A program made the position numbers and the translations under genes. Of a stretch of DNA of 64,000 nt, positions 8,511-17,486 are shown in pieces. The stretch is from Bryobacterales bacterium (GTDB lineage: Bacteria; Acidobacteriota; Terriglobia; Bryobacterales; Bryobacteraceae), in the NCBI GenBank assembly GCA_003135055.1, contig PLDF01000505.1, positions 1 to 64,000 on the forward strand. Direction: 5' to 3'. Below the pieces are notes generated by a model. That model was not told the DNA's origin and did not search any database. It saw only the letters and a list, made by a program, of their open reading frames with translations. The first letter of the stretch is position 1; every line of letters begins with the position of its first letter.

Positions 8511-10637
8511 CTCTTGAACCGCCGGCGCTTCCTCCAACCGGTCCAGCAGCATCGACAGCCGCTGCGCCGCCTCCGTTCGCCCGCCGAATCGAACGGCGTT
8601 ATAAACCGTCGTGAATTCACCCACCGCACTTCCGAATGCGCCATCGGGCAGCGACGCGGCGAACTCCGCGGGCGTGAACCAGGCTGGCTTCTGATAACCG
8701 CGGCGCTTGACGATAGCCAGCATCTGCTGGTAGAGCAGCGTGGCGTCTCCCGCGCCGGCCTTGCCTCGGCGGACGCGCCGCACCCGCAGCCGCATGCGCA
8801 GCAGACCCACCATCCGCGGCCCAGCCAGCCATGCGGCGACGCTCATCGCCAACGCCAGCAAAATGGCCGCGCTATACTTACGCAGCCACTCGATGGTAGC
8901 AGTGAGTCGCTCGCCGGAATGCCATAGCCCGTCTAGCCAGCCGAAGCCGATGTGGCCGGCGCCCCGCTGCAGGCGGTCGGCCAGCGAGCCCTGGCGGCGC
9001 GGGTCGTAGGCCACTACCCATTCCCGCCAGAAGGTTCCCGCGGCGTCCAGATAGAGGTTCAGTTTCGCCAGCAGACCGGCGGCTTGCCCGTTCGGGTCGG
9101 GGGGCGTAGGGTCGAACGTGGTCCAGCCATTTCCGGGAATCCACGCTTCCACCCACGCGTGCGCGTCGGACGCGCGAATCAGCCAGAGACCGGTAATCGG
9201 ATTGTAGATGCCGCTCTGAAAACCCGTCGCGATGCGCGCGGGCACGCCAAGGCTGCGCAGCATCACCGCCATGGCCGAGGCGAAATACTCGCAATAGCCG
9301 CGGCGCCGCGTGAAGAGAAAATCGGCCAGCGGGTCGGCGGGCTGGTGGCTGGGCATTTCGAGCGCGTAGACGTAATCGGTGCGCAGGCGGCGCTCAATCG
9401 CGCGTGCGCGCTCCAGGTCTGTGCCGGCGCGTGCGGTCATGGTGCGGGCCAGTAAGGCGATGCGCGGATCGAGAGGCGGCAATTTCAGGTTGCGGCTGCG
9501 CGTTTCGTAAGTCAGCTCGCGCGGAAAATAGCCGGCGGGCGCGATTTCCGGCGGGCCCTCGAGCAAGCTGTAAACCTCATAACGGAAGCCCTCGGGAGCG
9601 ATCTCCGGCAGTCGAAAGCTGTCTGTCCCGGAACAGTCGAGCGAGGAATATGCCATGCGGACAATCTGCGGCGCGCCGGCGAAGAAGAGCTCCCTTGAGC
9701 CGGTAGCGTCCAGCTCCACTTCGTAATCGACATAGGGGCCCGGCTGGCGCTGCTCGGGTGCGTCGATGCAGGCGCGCCACTGGCCGGAGCCGGTCGGCGT
9801 CCAGGAAACGGCGTGGTTGGTCCACTGTTTGCCGTCGAAATACGACAACGCGTTGCCGCGCCACTTGAGGCCGGTCAACTTTTCGGGGCGTGGGCTGCCG
9901 ATGTGCATCACCGGCCGCGAATTCAGCCGGATCTCTCCGGTTTCGCCCAGAGTCACTTCGTTCGAGAAACCGGGAATGAATATGCGATGCCAGAAGAAGC
10001 GCGTGAGCGCGGCGTCCGCGGTGCGCGGCAGCAGGAAGAATAGCCCGGCCGTCAGCGCCAGAATTCCCACCGTTACCGACGTCGAGAGCATCGCCAGGCG
10101 CGAATGAAAGCGCTTCTGGCCGCTGCGAGCCTTCACGGCCGTCTTGCGGATGGACCGGCGGATTTCCGCGCTGGTGAGCGCGGCAATGGCGAAGAAGAGA
10201 TAACACGCCAGGAAAACGAAGAAGTTCAGATTCACCGAGAGAATGGCCGCCGCCACCAATTCGGCGAAAGACACCACGGCGAGAAACAGATGATCGCGAT
10301 GAGTGGATGCGGTAAGCGTCTTCACCACCGCCAGGAAGAAGATCAGATGCACCGCCGCCTCCACCAGCGACCGCGAGAAGGCGAAGTAATCGGCCAGGAA
10401 GAATGCGGAGTAGGCGAGGCAAGCCAGGGTGATGGCGCGGTCGGAAATTCGCAGCGGCACAAAGCCGGCCAGAACCAAAGCGCGGAGCAGCAGTCCGGCG
10501 GCAGTCAGTGCAATGGTGGGCGCGTCGAGATAGCCCGACCCCGCCACGGCCAGGTAGCCGCTGGCGACAAGGCCCAGCAGAGAGAATCCGAAGAAACGCT
10601 CGATGGACAGCGTAGCGGCAGCGTCCTGAGGCGCCAT
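8493..10637 (-). CDS. Transglutaminase-like membrane protein (TgpA/DUF3488 type)
   Basis: The 714-residue protein has an N-terminal block of membrane helices (about 1-220), a periplasmic transglutaminase-like domain, another helix near 600 (ILLALAMSVAAWLAGPRMV) and a cytoplasmic C-terminal helical tail (DUF4129-like). The catalytic triad is visible as Cys449 in RRGYCEYFASAM, His493 in DAHAWVEAW and Asp in TTFDPTPPDP. Relatives such as Pseudomonas TgpA are membrane proteases or transglutaminases of unknown substrate. The last six residues (QEQGLRP) and the stop codon come from interspersed repeat G, so the original C-terminus has been replaced. It follows the cupin gene by 9 bp and probably shares its message. 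Confidence 0.88.
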   Translation of the reverse strand: MAPQDAAATLSIERFFGFSLLGLVASGYLAVAGSGYLDAPTIALTAAGLLLRALVLAGFVPLRISDRAITLACLAYSAFFLADYFAFSRSLVEAAVHLIFFLAVVKTLTASTHRDHLFLAVVSFAELVAAAILSVNLNFFVFLACYLFFAIAALTSAEIRRSIRKTAVKARSGQKRFHSRLAMLSTSVTVGILALTAGLFFLLPRTADAALTRFFWHRIFIPGFSNEVTLGETGEIRLNSRPVMHIGSPRPEKLTGLKWRGNALSYFDGKQWTNHAVSWTPTGSGQWRACIDAPEQRQPGPYVDYEVELDATGSRELFFAGAPQIVRMAYSSLDCSGTDSFRLPEIAPEGFRYEVYSLLEGPPEIAPAGYFPRELTYETRSRNLKLPPLDPRIALLARTMTARAGTDLERARAIERRLRTDYVYALEMPSHQPADPLADFLFTRRRGYCEYFASAMAVMLRSLGVPARIATGFQSGIYNPITGLWLIRASDAHAWVEAWIPGNGWTTFDPTPPDPNGQAAGLLAKLNLYLDAAGTFWREWVVAYDPRRQGSLADRLQRGAGHIGFGWLDGLWHSGERLTATIEWLRKYSAAILLALAMSVAAWLAGPRMVGLLRMRLRVRRVRRGKAGAGDATLLYQQMLAIVKRRGYQKPAWFTPAEFAASLPDGAFGSAVGEFTTVYNAVRFGGRTEAAQRLSMLLDRLEEAPAVQEQGLRP

Positions 10638-10646
10638 GTACTTATT

Positions 10647-11114
10647 CTAGCGGCTCTCCACTTTCACCACGAAATATGTGACGTGATGTCCGGCGTCCAC
10701 CAGCATCTGGTGCGGCGTATTGGCCGGAATGTGGACGATGTCGCCCACCGACACGCGATGCCGCTCGCCGCCGGTAACCTCCGTTCCACGCACCTCGCCG
10801 GGGCCGGTTGTGTGGCTATCGGTAATTGTGCCGCCCACCACCACGGTTGCGTCGCCCGACTGAATTACGAACAGGTCGGTCATTTTCTCGTGCAACTCGG
10901 CGCCGCCGGAAGCTTCGCGGTGGGCCAGCATCGTGTTGTAGCGGCCGTAATCGGCGAGCGTTTCGGTGGCGAGCTTCTGAGCGTTCATCTTGGCCGCGAG
11001 CTGTTCGCCGCGCGCTTTGAGGTCGGATGCTTTCCAAACGGTGAAGCCTTGAGGGTCTCCGGCAGCCATAAGAAGCATCATAAACGGAAATGCAAGCAGC
11101 GCAGTTTTCTTCAT
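10647..11114 (-). CDS. Secreted cupin-domain protein
   Basis: The 155-residue protein starts with a signal peptide (MKKTALLAFPFMMLLMAAG). It then has a single cupin barrel: YNTMLAHREASGGAELHEKMTD gives motif 1 with metal-binding histidine and glutamate, and VSVGDIVHIPANTPHQM gives motif 2 with the last histidine. Such small cupins bind a metal and often act as isomerases or dioxygenases; no substrate can be assigned. The gene overlaps nothing and is followed 9 bp later by the transglutaminase-like gene. The start follows AGAGG closely. Confidence 0.8.
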   Translation of the reverse strand: MKKTALLAFPFMMLLMAAGDPQGFTVWKASDLKARGEQLAAKMNAQKLATETLADYGRYNTMLAHREASGGAELHEKMTDLFVIQSGDATVVVGGTITDSHTTGPGEVRGTEVTGGERHRVSVGDIVHIPANTPHQMLVDAGHHVTYFVVKVESR

Positions 11115-11145
11115 ACCTCTTATCGTCGCAAATCGAGGCTATGAC

Positions 11146-11223
11146 TTCGACGCAGAGAGAGGGTTAATCTTCTGTCCGTCTTCTCTGCGCTTATCTCTGT
11201 GCCTCCGCGTCTCTGCGTCGAAA
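11146..11223. repeat. 'ctctgcgtctctgcgtcgaa' repeat with inverted ends
   Basis: The segment begins ttcgacgcagaga and ends tctctgcgtcgaa, which are exact reverse complements. The right arm matches 29703-29722. It fills the gap between the cupin start and the next gene's stop. Confidence 0.65.
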
Positions 11224-11231
11224 ATCGGCGA

Positions 11232-14200
11232 CTACTTCGCGATGAAGGCGTCGAGGTCGATGTACGCCCCCTGCGACTGGGGCTGCTTCTCGCCGGTGGC
11301 GCGCAGCGCCACCAGATGGCGGCCTGGAGCCAGACAGCAGAATTGCGTCCGGGCTTGCCATTGGACGTTCGGCGAGTAAAGATCGATGGCGTGCGCGACT
11401 CCGTCGATCTCGATCCGCGCAAGGCCGCGGTTGGGGGCCTTGGTATAGACATAGGTCAGCGATCGCCCTTCGAATGTGAAGGTGACTTCGGCGCCGGGGA
11501 TATTGGTGTAGCTGATGCTGTGGCGGTAAGGACCGTTGAATTCCCGGCTTCGCGTCCAGAGCCCGTGGAAGCGGAGCGCGGGGTCGAAATCGTCGTAGAC
11601 GCCCGGCGAAACCAGCGCGGGCGGTAGCTTCGCCAGCCAGGCTTCCAAGTCCGCGCCGCTCAGGGACTCGCATTCGGGGATCATTCGGGCTACGTAGAAG
11701 CGGCCATTCTCGAACTCGGGCGCGGTGCAGTTGGCAAGGAATTCGCCGAGCTCCGCGGGAAAAATCGGGTATTCATCCGGGCCGGCGCGGTGTGCGATGA
11801 AGTAGCGAATGCCGAGACTGGCGAAGAACTGGCGGAGGGCGGATACGGATTTGACGGTGGCGATGCGCTTCCAGATGGCATACTGGTGCCACTCGTATTC
11901 GTAGACGCGGTCGCCAGCGTCGGTGAGGTCGTTTTCGGTCACCAATAGGACCGGCGCTTGCGGTTGCGCGCGGCGGAAACGTTGGGTCACGTCGCGCATG
12001 GGCGCGGTTTCGCGAAGGTATAGATCGCGGCCATTGTGGCGGAACAGCGAGAGCGAATAGAAGTGCTTGTGATACCAGCCGGAGGCGGCTTCGAAATAGA
12101 CGTTGAGACCGATGAAGATTACGGCGGCGGCCAGCAGCGCGCGCGTCATCCATCGCTGTTGCGCCGCGAACCGGGCGAGAAGCGCGCCGAACGAGATCGC
12201 GAATAGAGGCAGCGCGGCATAGACGTAGCGCGCGTTGGGTTGCGTCGCCATGATGATGGCGCCCGCGGCCAAAGCCACCGTGGCGGCGGTTCTTGCGGCG
12301 TAATGGGGCGCCGCCAATAACGCAACCAGCGCGAGCGGGATGAGCAACAGATATTGAAAGCCGAATGCGCCATTCTGAGCTTCGAAGTAGTCGCTGGTGT
12401 GAAATGTGATATTGAAGGGCGTATTCCAGGCCAGCGGTTTGTGAAAGCGGAAGTCGTTGAAATCGAGACCGTGGTCCAGCAGAGGCGACGGGAGCTTGGC
12501 ATTCAGGAAGGGAAAGACCGGGTTGCCGGTTTTGGCGTAGGCGATCAGATAGGGTGGCGCCGCCACGGCCACAAGCAGGGCCATCGCCAGCGCCGCCGTG
12601 ACGGCCGGCCGCGCGCCGAGATGTTTCCATTGCCGCCGGGCTTCGGCGACGGCGAACGGTACGGCCATCAGCACGAAAACGCAGGCTCCCAGTTTGGCGG
12701 CCGCGGCTGCGCCGGCGAGGGCCGCGGCGGCGAAGAGAACGTTGCGGCGGCCGGTTTCGCGGAAGCGCCAGAGCGCGGCCAGCGTGCCTAGAATCATGGC
12801 TGCGACGAAGTTCTCGATGAACAAAGAGCCGGTGACCAGGTGTACCAGCGGCGTGCTGGCAAAAAGCGTCGTCACCACCAGCGCCGGAGCGCGCGGCAGC
12901 CATCGGCGGTTAACTGAATAGACGATCGCCGCGATGGAGAGCAGCAGCGCGAAGTTGAACAGGCTGACGGCGGGTTGGCCGCCGAGCAGGTAGACGATGG
13001 CATAGCTGAAATCGGCGCCCATGGGCATGACGGACCAGAGGAAGAGGTCCGGCTGGTACGTCATGGCATGATGGGCGGCGATGTTGGCGGGCACCGCGAG
13101 GTGCATCGCGAGGCCGTCCGCGCTGGTTTCGGGCTCCAGCGCGGCGAACCAGTGAATCGAGAGGACGAAGGCCAGCAGGGCGAAGGCGGCACGCTCGGCC
13201 CAATTGGGCAGGCTGACGGAGCGGAGGCGCGCCGTTAGCCCGCGGAATCGGCGGATGACGCCGCGGGCATCGAGCAGGATGGGAATGGCGACAACGGCGG
13301 CCCAGGCGGCCGGGTAGTTCACGGGAATGCGCGCGGTGATCGTCATCCCGAAGGCATAGATAGCTATGCCGAGCAGGGTGGCGCAGACGTGCGCCTCGGG
13401 CGTGCGCGGCTCGGCCTTGCCCAGCAGCATCGAGCCGAGCGCGCAGGCGGAGGCAAGGAAGAAGACGATGGCGGCTACTGCCAGCGGACCGGTTGCCAGT
13501 AAGGTGGCGCCGGTGATGAGTGCGGCGATTACGGAAGCATACGCCCAGGGAAAGACGATCAGCAGCGGCAGGCTGAAGGCGGCGAAGAGTGTGGCGAAAT
13601 GCGCCAGGCGGCGCTGGCCCCACGGCAGCCAGATGGGCTGGTTGAAGAGATGGCCAGTGGCGAAGCCGTGGATCTCCGAGACTGTCACGGCGATGAGAAT
13701 CGCCGCGGTGACCAGCGCGAAGGCGAAGCCGACTGCGCGGTAGGGCCTCGACTGGATGGCGAATCTGAGCAGGGTAAGGGGCGCGAACCAGGTAGAAGTT
13801 GCGGGTGAAGGGCGGGTCTGGGCGGGTTCCTCAAGCAGCGGAATGCCATGCTGGCCGGCGACGAGCAGCATCTCGACTTCGAATTCGGGGCCGTTCGATT
13901 CCAATCGCAAGAGATGCGGAATGAGCGCGGCGGGGATGGACCGGAGCGTGGTCTCGGGCTCCGATAGCGGTTCGCCGGCGAGGGCCCATGTTGCGGCGAG
14001 CGTGGCGATGTTGCGCCGCGGCGGCTGGCGGGTTCCGAGCACCAGAGGAGTGGCGCGGGCCCATGGCCTGCGATGAACGCTAGAGTCGCGAGAGATTTGC
14101 TCGATGGCCCCAATAGAGTGGCTGCTGTCCGCGGTGACGACCGCAGTTAGATCCGGCGCGGTGGATAGCGCGGCGTGGATTCCAGTGCGCAGGGCGGCCC

Positions 14201-14396
14201 CTCTGCCGATGGGAACGGCGTGACGCGCGATCCGGACGTTCGGCAGAGTACCGGCGCGAGAGAAGATTTCCGCATACTCGGGACCGTTGCCGTCGTCCAC
14301 GACGGCGATCGTGGCGAACGATCCGGCGGGGATGTCTTGCAGCAGGTGGAGCAGCGCTTCGGACGGCTGGTATGCCAGGATTACCAGCGCTTTCAC
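11232..14396 (-). CDS. Large glycosyltransferase-like membrane protein (GT2 + GT-C-like)
   Basis: The 1054-residue protein starts at GTG 14396, whose GTGA overlaps the upstream stop, with MKALVILAYQPSEALL. Residues 1-200 resemble a family 2 glycosyltransferase domain (IAVVDDGNGPEYAEIF, then PIGRGAALRTGIHAAL, TAVVTADSSHS). A long multi-helix region (about 260-830) follows, with GT-C-like features typical of dolichol-phosphate-sugar-using enzymes. The C-terminal 200 residues are a soluble beta-rich domain ending GAYIDLDAFIAK. It probably transfers a sugar to a lipid or surface polymer. Residues around HRRPWARATPLV are encoded by interspersed repeat C (14050-14072), an in-frame insertion of about ten codons. 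Confidence 0.75.
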   Translation of the reverse strand: MKALVILAYQPSEALLHLLQDIPAGSFATIAVVDDGNGPEYAEIFSRAGTLPNVRIARHAVPIGRGAALRTGIHAALSTAPDLTAVVTADSSHSIGAIEQISRDSSVHRRPWARATPLVLGTRQPPRRNIATLAATWALAGEPLSEPETTLRSIPAALIPHLLRLESNGPEFEVEMLLVAGQHGIPLLEEPAQTRPSPATSTWFAPLTLLRFAIQSRPYRAVGFAFALVTAAILIAVTVSEIHGFATGHLFNQPIWLPWGQRRLAHFATLFAAFSLPLLIVFPWAYASVIAALITGATLLATGPLAVAAIVFFLASACALGSMLLGKAEPRTPEAHVCATLLGIAIYAFGMTITARIPVNYPAAWAAVVAIPILLDARGVIRRFRGLTARLRSVSLPNWAERAAFALLAFVLSIHWFAALEPETSADGLAMHLAVPANIAAHHAMTYQPDLFLWSVMPMGADFSYAIVYLLGGQPAVSLFNFALLLSIAAIVYSVNRRWLPRAPALVVTTLFASTPLVHLVTGSLFIENFVAAMILGTLAALWRFRETGRRNVLFAAAALAGAAAAAKLGACVFVLMAVPFAVAEARRQWKHLGARPAVTAALAMALLVAVAAPPYLIAYAKTGNPVFPFLNAKLPSPLLDHGLDFNDFRFHKPLAWNTPFNITFHTSDYFEAQNGAFGFQYLLLIPLALVALLAAPHYAARTAATVALAAGAIIMATQPNARYVYAALPLFAISFGALLARFAAQQRWMTRALLAAAVIFIGLNVYFEAASGWYHKHFYSLSLFRHNGRDLYLRETAPMRDVTQRFRRAQPQAPVLLVTENDLTDAGDRVYEYEWHQYAIWKRIATVKSVSALRQFFASLGIRYFIAHRAGPDEYPIFPAELGEFLANCTAPEFENGRFYVARMIPECESLSGADLEAWLAKLPPALVSPGVYDDFDPALRFHGLWTRSREFNGPYRHSISYTNIPGAEVTFTFEGRSLTYVYTKAPNRGLARIEIDGVAHAIDLYSPNVQWQARTQFCCLAPGRHLVALRATGEKQPQSQGAYIDLDAFIAK
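14050..14072 (+). repeat. Interspersed repeat C, copy inside a gene (gtggcgcgggcccatggcct)
   Basis: The sequence gtggcgcgggcccatggcct-gcg, around the palindrome gggcccatggcc, is also at 40039-40061. Reverse or diverged copies lie at 56135-56156, 58917-58945, 58970-58992 and 59708-59729. Here it is read in frame within the glycosyltransferase gene. Confidence 0.75.
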
Positions 14397-15175
14397 TTTT
14401 TCCTCCGCGCGAATTTCAAGCCGGTCCAATCGTCGTCCACGGCGCAGACTTTGTAGTCCACCAAACCCACGGAAAGCGCGGCGGCGCGGACGTCGGTGAG
14501 CGTGAAGTCCGCGGGGTAGCGGCCGGAGCGCTTGGGGTAGACGATCCACAGCGAGGCGCCTTGGGGCAGACGCAGGCTGGCATGGTCGGCGGCGAATTCC
14601 ATTTCCGCGCGGGTGCGTACGAACCAGATGGCGAGGGCGGTGTTCGCGGCGATCTTGGGTTGAAACTTGAGCGTTTCGGGTAAATCGGCGATGCACTCTT
14701 CGAATCCTTCGGGCGGTTGGAGCAGCGCGCAGACCATGCCGGGCTTGAGGCCGAGCTTGCGCACCAGTCCGGAGCTTTCGTAGCGCTCCATGAGAGGGCG
14801 GGGCTTGAGCGGCTCGGCGGGCGCGTTCTTCACGGCGCGGCGAACGGATGGCGCGATGGCGCTCCAGGGCGTGAAGACGGCGTCCGGCAATTCCTGGCGG
14901 ATACGGGCGACTTTTTCATCCGCGCCGCCGGCGAATATGAGCGGAATGCAGCGTGCGGACGCGCTCCGGCGCAGCACCACGCCAACTGCGCGGCCGTGCG
15001 ATGGCATACGGTCAAGATCGATCACGATCGCCGCCGGCGGGTTCGCCATGATGTGGCCGATCAGTCGCGACGTGTTGAGCGGCGAGGCGTCAACGTCGAG
15101 CCGCGCGGCTGTTAAGAGGGCTGCGCGCTCGATGGCGAGGTCTTCCTTCCAGCAGATGAGCCGGATCACGCACAT
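14393..15175 (-). CDS. Receiver-like domain fused to a DUF3052 domain
   Basis: The 260-residue protein has an N-terminal alpha/beta fold resembling a response-regulator receiver (IVIDLDRMPSHGRAVG at the usual phospho-site strand; FAGGADEKV later). From about 130 it continues as a DUF3052-like domain (VRKLGLKPGMVCALLQPPEGF, GASLWIVYPKRSGRYPADFTL, VDYKVCAVDDDWTGLKF). DUF3052 proteins have no assigned enzymatic role. The TGA stop overlaps the GTG start of the glycosyltransferase, implying coupled translation. The receiver part lacks an obvious conserved lysine, so phosphorylation is unsure. Confidence 0.6.
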   Translation of the reverse strand: MCVIRLICWKEDLAIERAALLTAARLDVDASPLNTSRLIGHIMANPPAAIVIDLDRMPSHGRAVGVVLRRSASARCIPLIFAGGADEKVARIRQELPDAVFTPWSAIAPSVRRAVKNAPAEPLKPRPLMERYESSGLVRKLGLKPGMVCALLQPPEGFEECIADLPETLKFQPKIAANTALAIWFVRTRAEMEFAADHASLRLPQGASLWIVYPKRSGRYPADFTLTDVRAAALSVGLVDYKVCAVDDDWTGLKFARRKK

Positions 15176-15233
15176 GAGGACATGGGGACATGGTAGCTTA
15201 ACGGCTGGCGGCTCAGATCAGAATCACGACTGT

Positions 15234-15261
15234 CGATCAGAGCCACGACCGTGAGGGAGTG
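15234..15261. repeat. Interspersed repeat F, copy 1 (cgatcagagccacgaccgtg)
   Basis: The sequence cgatcagagccacgaccgtg-agggagtg recurs at 29571-29598 with a single change. It is intergenic, between the DUF3052 gene and the 3' end of the purine operon. Confidence 0.75.
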
Positions 15262-15279
15262 GGTTCGGGAGATCGCGCG

Positions 15280-16029
15280 CTACGCCAGCGGGTGGCGGTT
15301 CCAATCCTTATAGATAAGATATTTCGCGGGCTGCTTGCCCAGCGCGCCGAACCACTGCGGGCAATAGGGCGCCATCCAGATAAAATCGCCGGCGGCCACC
15401 GGATACCAGCAGTCGCCCAATCGATAGATGCCTTCGCCGGCCAGCATCAGCAGGCCGTGCTCCATCACATGCATTTCCACCATGGGCAATGACGCGCCGG
15501 GGTCGTAAGTCATGGTGTTCACCGCGAAGTCGAACGCCGTATCGTCCGGAAGCAGGCGGCGCACTTGGATGGCGGGGTCGTCCAATAGCGCTTGCGGCGC
15601 GACAGCGCTCTCGTCGCCAGTGAATGCGGCCGGCGCCGGTGAGCCCGCCAGCGGCTGGTAAATCTTCTCAATCACGGCCAGGCGCGCGCCTTGCGGCGAC
15701 GTCCATACAGCGCCCGCGCCTTGCGGCGACGTCCATGCGGGCGCGTCCTGCGGCGCGAAGATGTAATGGTCCGGACCCAATCGGCGTCCGCCGCCTTCCA
15801 TCTCGCCTTCGAGCACGTAGACGAAGCGTTGCGCTTGCGAAGGTCCCAGCGCGCCGCCGGCCTCCAGTTCCGCCGTGTATTGCGTGAACTTCGCGCCCAG
15901 CGCGGGGCCAACGTGAACCACCGCCGTGGCCGCAACCATGCCGGGCAGCGGGGCGCGCACGAAGGTATCGGGCGTCTGTAACAGGTGGCCGGCGCGGATC
16001 GCGCTACGGGTTTGTCCTAAGTGATGCAT
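15280..16029 (-). CDS. allE: (S)-ureidoglycine aminohydrolase
   Basis: This enzyme hydrolyses (S)-ureidoglycine, the product of allantoate amidohydrolase, to (S)-ureidoglycolate and ammonia. The 249-residue protein has the double cupin barrel of the family. The C-terminal, manganese-binding cupin shows EMHVMEHGLLMLAGEGIY, then AAGDFIWMAPYCPQWF and the ending KYLIYKDWNRHP typical of AllE. The first cupin contains a tandem duplication of ten residues (AWTSPQGAGA / VWTSPQGARL) from a 30-bp repeat at 15691-15740, next to its VIEKIY strand. It is the last gene of the purine operon. Confidence 0.88.
   Translation of the reverse strand: MHHLGQTRSAIRAGHLLQTPDTFVRAPLPGMVAATAVVHVGPALGAKFTQYTAELEAGGALGPSQAQRFVYVLEGEMEGGGRRLGPDHYIFAPQDAPAWTSPQGAGAVWTSPQGARLAVIEKIYQPLAGSPAPAAFTGDESAVAPQALLDDPAIQVRRLLPDDTAFDFAVNTMTYDPGASLPMVEMHVMEHGLLMLAGEGIYRLGDCWYPVAAGDFIWMAPYCPQWFGALGKQPAKYLIYKDWNRHPLA
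15686..15740. repeat. 30-bp tandem duplication inside allE
   Basis: The unit ttgcggcgacgtccat with flanks repeats at 15691 and 15721. The period of 30 bp adds ten residues in frame. Confidence 0.85.
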
Positions 16030-16039
16030 GGTTAGTCGT

Positions 16040-16140
16040 CCTTGGTTGCGGCATCTGGCCGCCGCGTCCGGCCGCGCCTTCTGGCCGCGCCTTCTGGCCG
16101 CGGCGTCTGACCTCAGCGTCTGACCTCAACAACTGGCCGC
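16040..16140. repeat. Degenerate minisatellite at the allantoinase 3' end
   Basis: Repeated modules (ggccgcgccttctggccg, gcgtctgacctcagcgtctgacctcaac) fill the gap between allE and the allantoinase gene and encode that protein's last residues (ending RPVVEVRR). Confidence 0.6.
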
Positions 16141-17486
16141 AACAGCCGGCCACAACTTCGCGCCGCGATTCTGCCGTCTTGAAAAATCGTTTCGCCTCGC
16201 CGTATAGTGCGGCAGACGCGGCCACGGAACATCTCGCCCACGTATGGGCTGAAGGCGTGCCGCTGGAATAAACCGTCGCGCTTCAAAGTATCGCATGCGC
16301 TCAAATCGACCAGCGCAAAGTCGGCATCCATTCCCGGCGCGATGGAACCCTTGCGCGGCAATCCGAAACGGCGTGCCGGCGACGCCGCGGTAAGCTCGGC
16401 AATCGATTGCAGCGGCAGGTTGCGCGCGAAATGGCCGCGATCCAAGAGGACGGCCAGCGTCGATTGCACCCCGGCGATGCCGCCCCAAATCGCGAAGAAA
16501 TCGGCGCCACTCTTCATGGATGGCAGAGCGGGCGAGTGATCCGAAGCCACCACGTCCACATGGCCCGCCAGGAGATGGTTCCACAGCGACTCGCGCTGGG
16601 CGGCGCTGCGCAACGGCGGCGCGCACTTGGCTACCGCGCCGAGGCGCTCCACGTCTTCTTCGGTGAAGTATAGGTAGTGCGCGCAGGTTTCAATGGTGAG
16701 GTTGGCGCCGCGCGCACGCGCTTCGAGCGCAGCCGCGACGCCGCGGCCGGAACTCACGTGGACAATGTGCACCTTGGCGCCGGTTTCGGCGGCGATCAAT
16801 CCGGCGCGCTGGATGGCCTCGACTTCGGCGAGCACGGGGCGTGAATCCAAATAGTCGCGGATGGATGTGCGGCCGGCCTCTATCGCCCGCCGTGAGAGGC
16901 CTGCGGTCAATTCTTCGTTTTCCGCGTGTACGGCCACCGGCAAGTTCAGCCGCGCGGCTTCACGCATGCCCTGGTAGAGCGTCAGATCGTCGGCGCGGGG
17001 AAACTCCGGCAACCCGGAATTCGAGAGGAACGCTTTGAAGCCCACCGCGCCGCACTCCGCCAACTCGGCGAGCGATTCCACGCGCCCCGGAACCAGGCCG
17101 CCCCACAAGGCGAAATCCGCGATGGATGCGCGCTCGATCGCCTGGCGCTTGGCTTCGAAATCGGCCGCGGAAAGCGTGCAGGGCGTCGAATTTAGCGGCA
17201 TGTCGATGAAGGTCGCGCCACCGCCCGCGGCCAGCGCGCGGCTACCGCTGGCGGCGCCTTCCCAATCCGCGCGTCCAGGCTCATTGAAGTGGACGTGGCA
17301 ATCGAGAACGGCCGGGAAAATCGTGAGGCCGCGGGCGTCGATTTCTTCTGCGGCGCCGGAAATGCCTTGGCCGATTTCCGCGATAACTCCCGATTCGACG
17401 GCGATATCGACGCGCTGTTCACCCGAGACAGGCCAGGAGGCCTGTCCTACTAGCACGGTTCCGCCGCGGATGACCAGGTCAGGCAT
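16113..17486 (-). CDS. allB: Allantoinase (dihydropyrimidinase-like amidohydrolase)
   Basis: This enzyme opens allantoin to allantoate. From ATG 17486 the 457-residue product begins MPDLVIRGGTVL. Metal ligands are in DCHVHFNEPGRADWEG, the carboxylated-lysine segment GFKAFLSNSG, VHAENEEL, HIVHVSSG and ASDHSPALP. The short loop after the first strand contains VGQASWPVSG, which is the translation of a palindromic repeat A element (17427-17446); related proteins have a few residues there. The last residues come from a minisatellite. The start overlaps the end of allC by 8 bp. Confidence 0.88.
   Translation of the reverse strand: MPDLVIRGGTVLVGQASWPVSGEQRVDIAVESGVIAEIGQGISGAAEEIDARGLTIFPAVLDCHVHFNEPGRADWEGAASGSRALAAGGGATFIDMPLNSTPCTLSAADFEAKRQAIERASIADFALWGGLVPGRVESLAELAECGAVGFKAFLSNSGLPEFPRADDLTLYQGMREAARLNLPVAVHAENEELTAGLSRRAIEAGRTSIRDYLDSRPVLAEVEAIQRAGLIAAETGAKVHIVHVSSGRGVAAALEARARGANLTIETCAHYLYFTEEDVERLGAVAKCAPPLRSAAQRESLWNHLLAGHVDVVASDHSPALPSMKSGADFFAIWGGIAGVQSTLAVLLDRGHFARNLPLQSIAELTAASPARRFGLPRKGSIAPGMDADFALVDLSACDTLKRDGLFQRHAFSPYVGEMFRGRVCRTIRRGETIFQDGRIAARSCGRLLRPVVEVRR
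17427..17446. repeat. Palindromic repeat A inside allantoinase (gacaggcc-agga-ggcctgtc)
   Basis: An eight-bp perfect stem with a four-base loop is followed by ctac. Other copies are at 39989-40008, 40119-40138, 56062-56083 and 58843-58862. Here it is read in frame as GQASWPVS. Confidence 0.85.

Noticed and set aside
10104..11144. A 346-codon plus-strand frame across the transglutaminase and cupin genes
   Set aside because: It is rich in His, Gln and Arg, has no domain, and lies opposite two supported genes.
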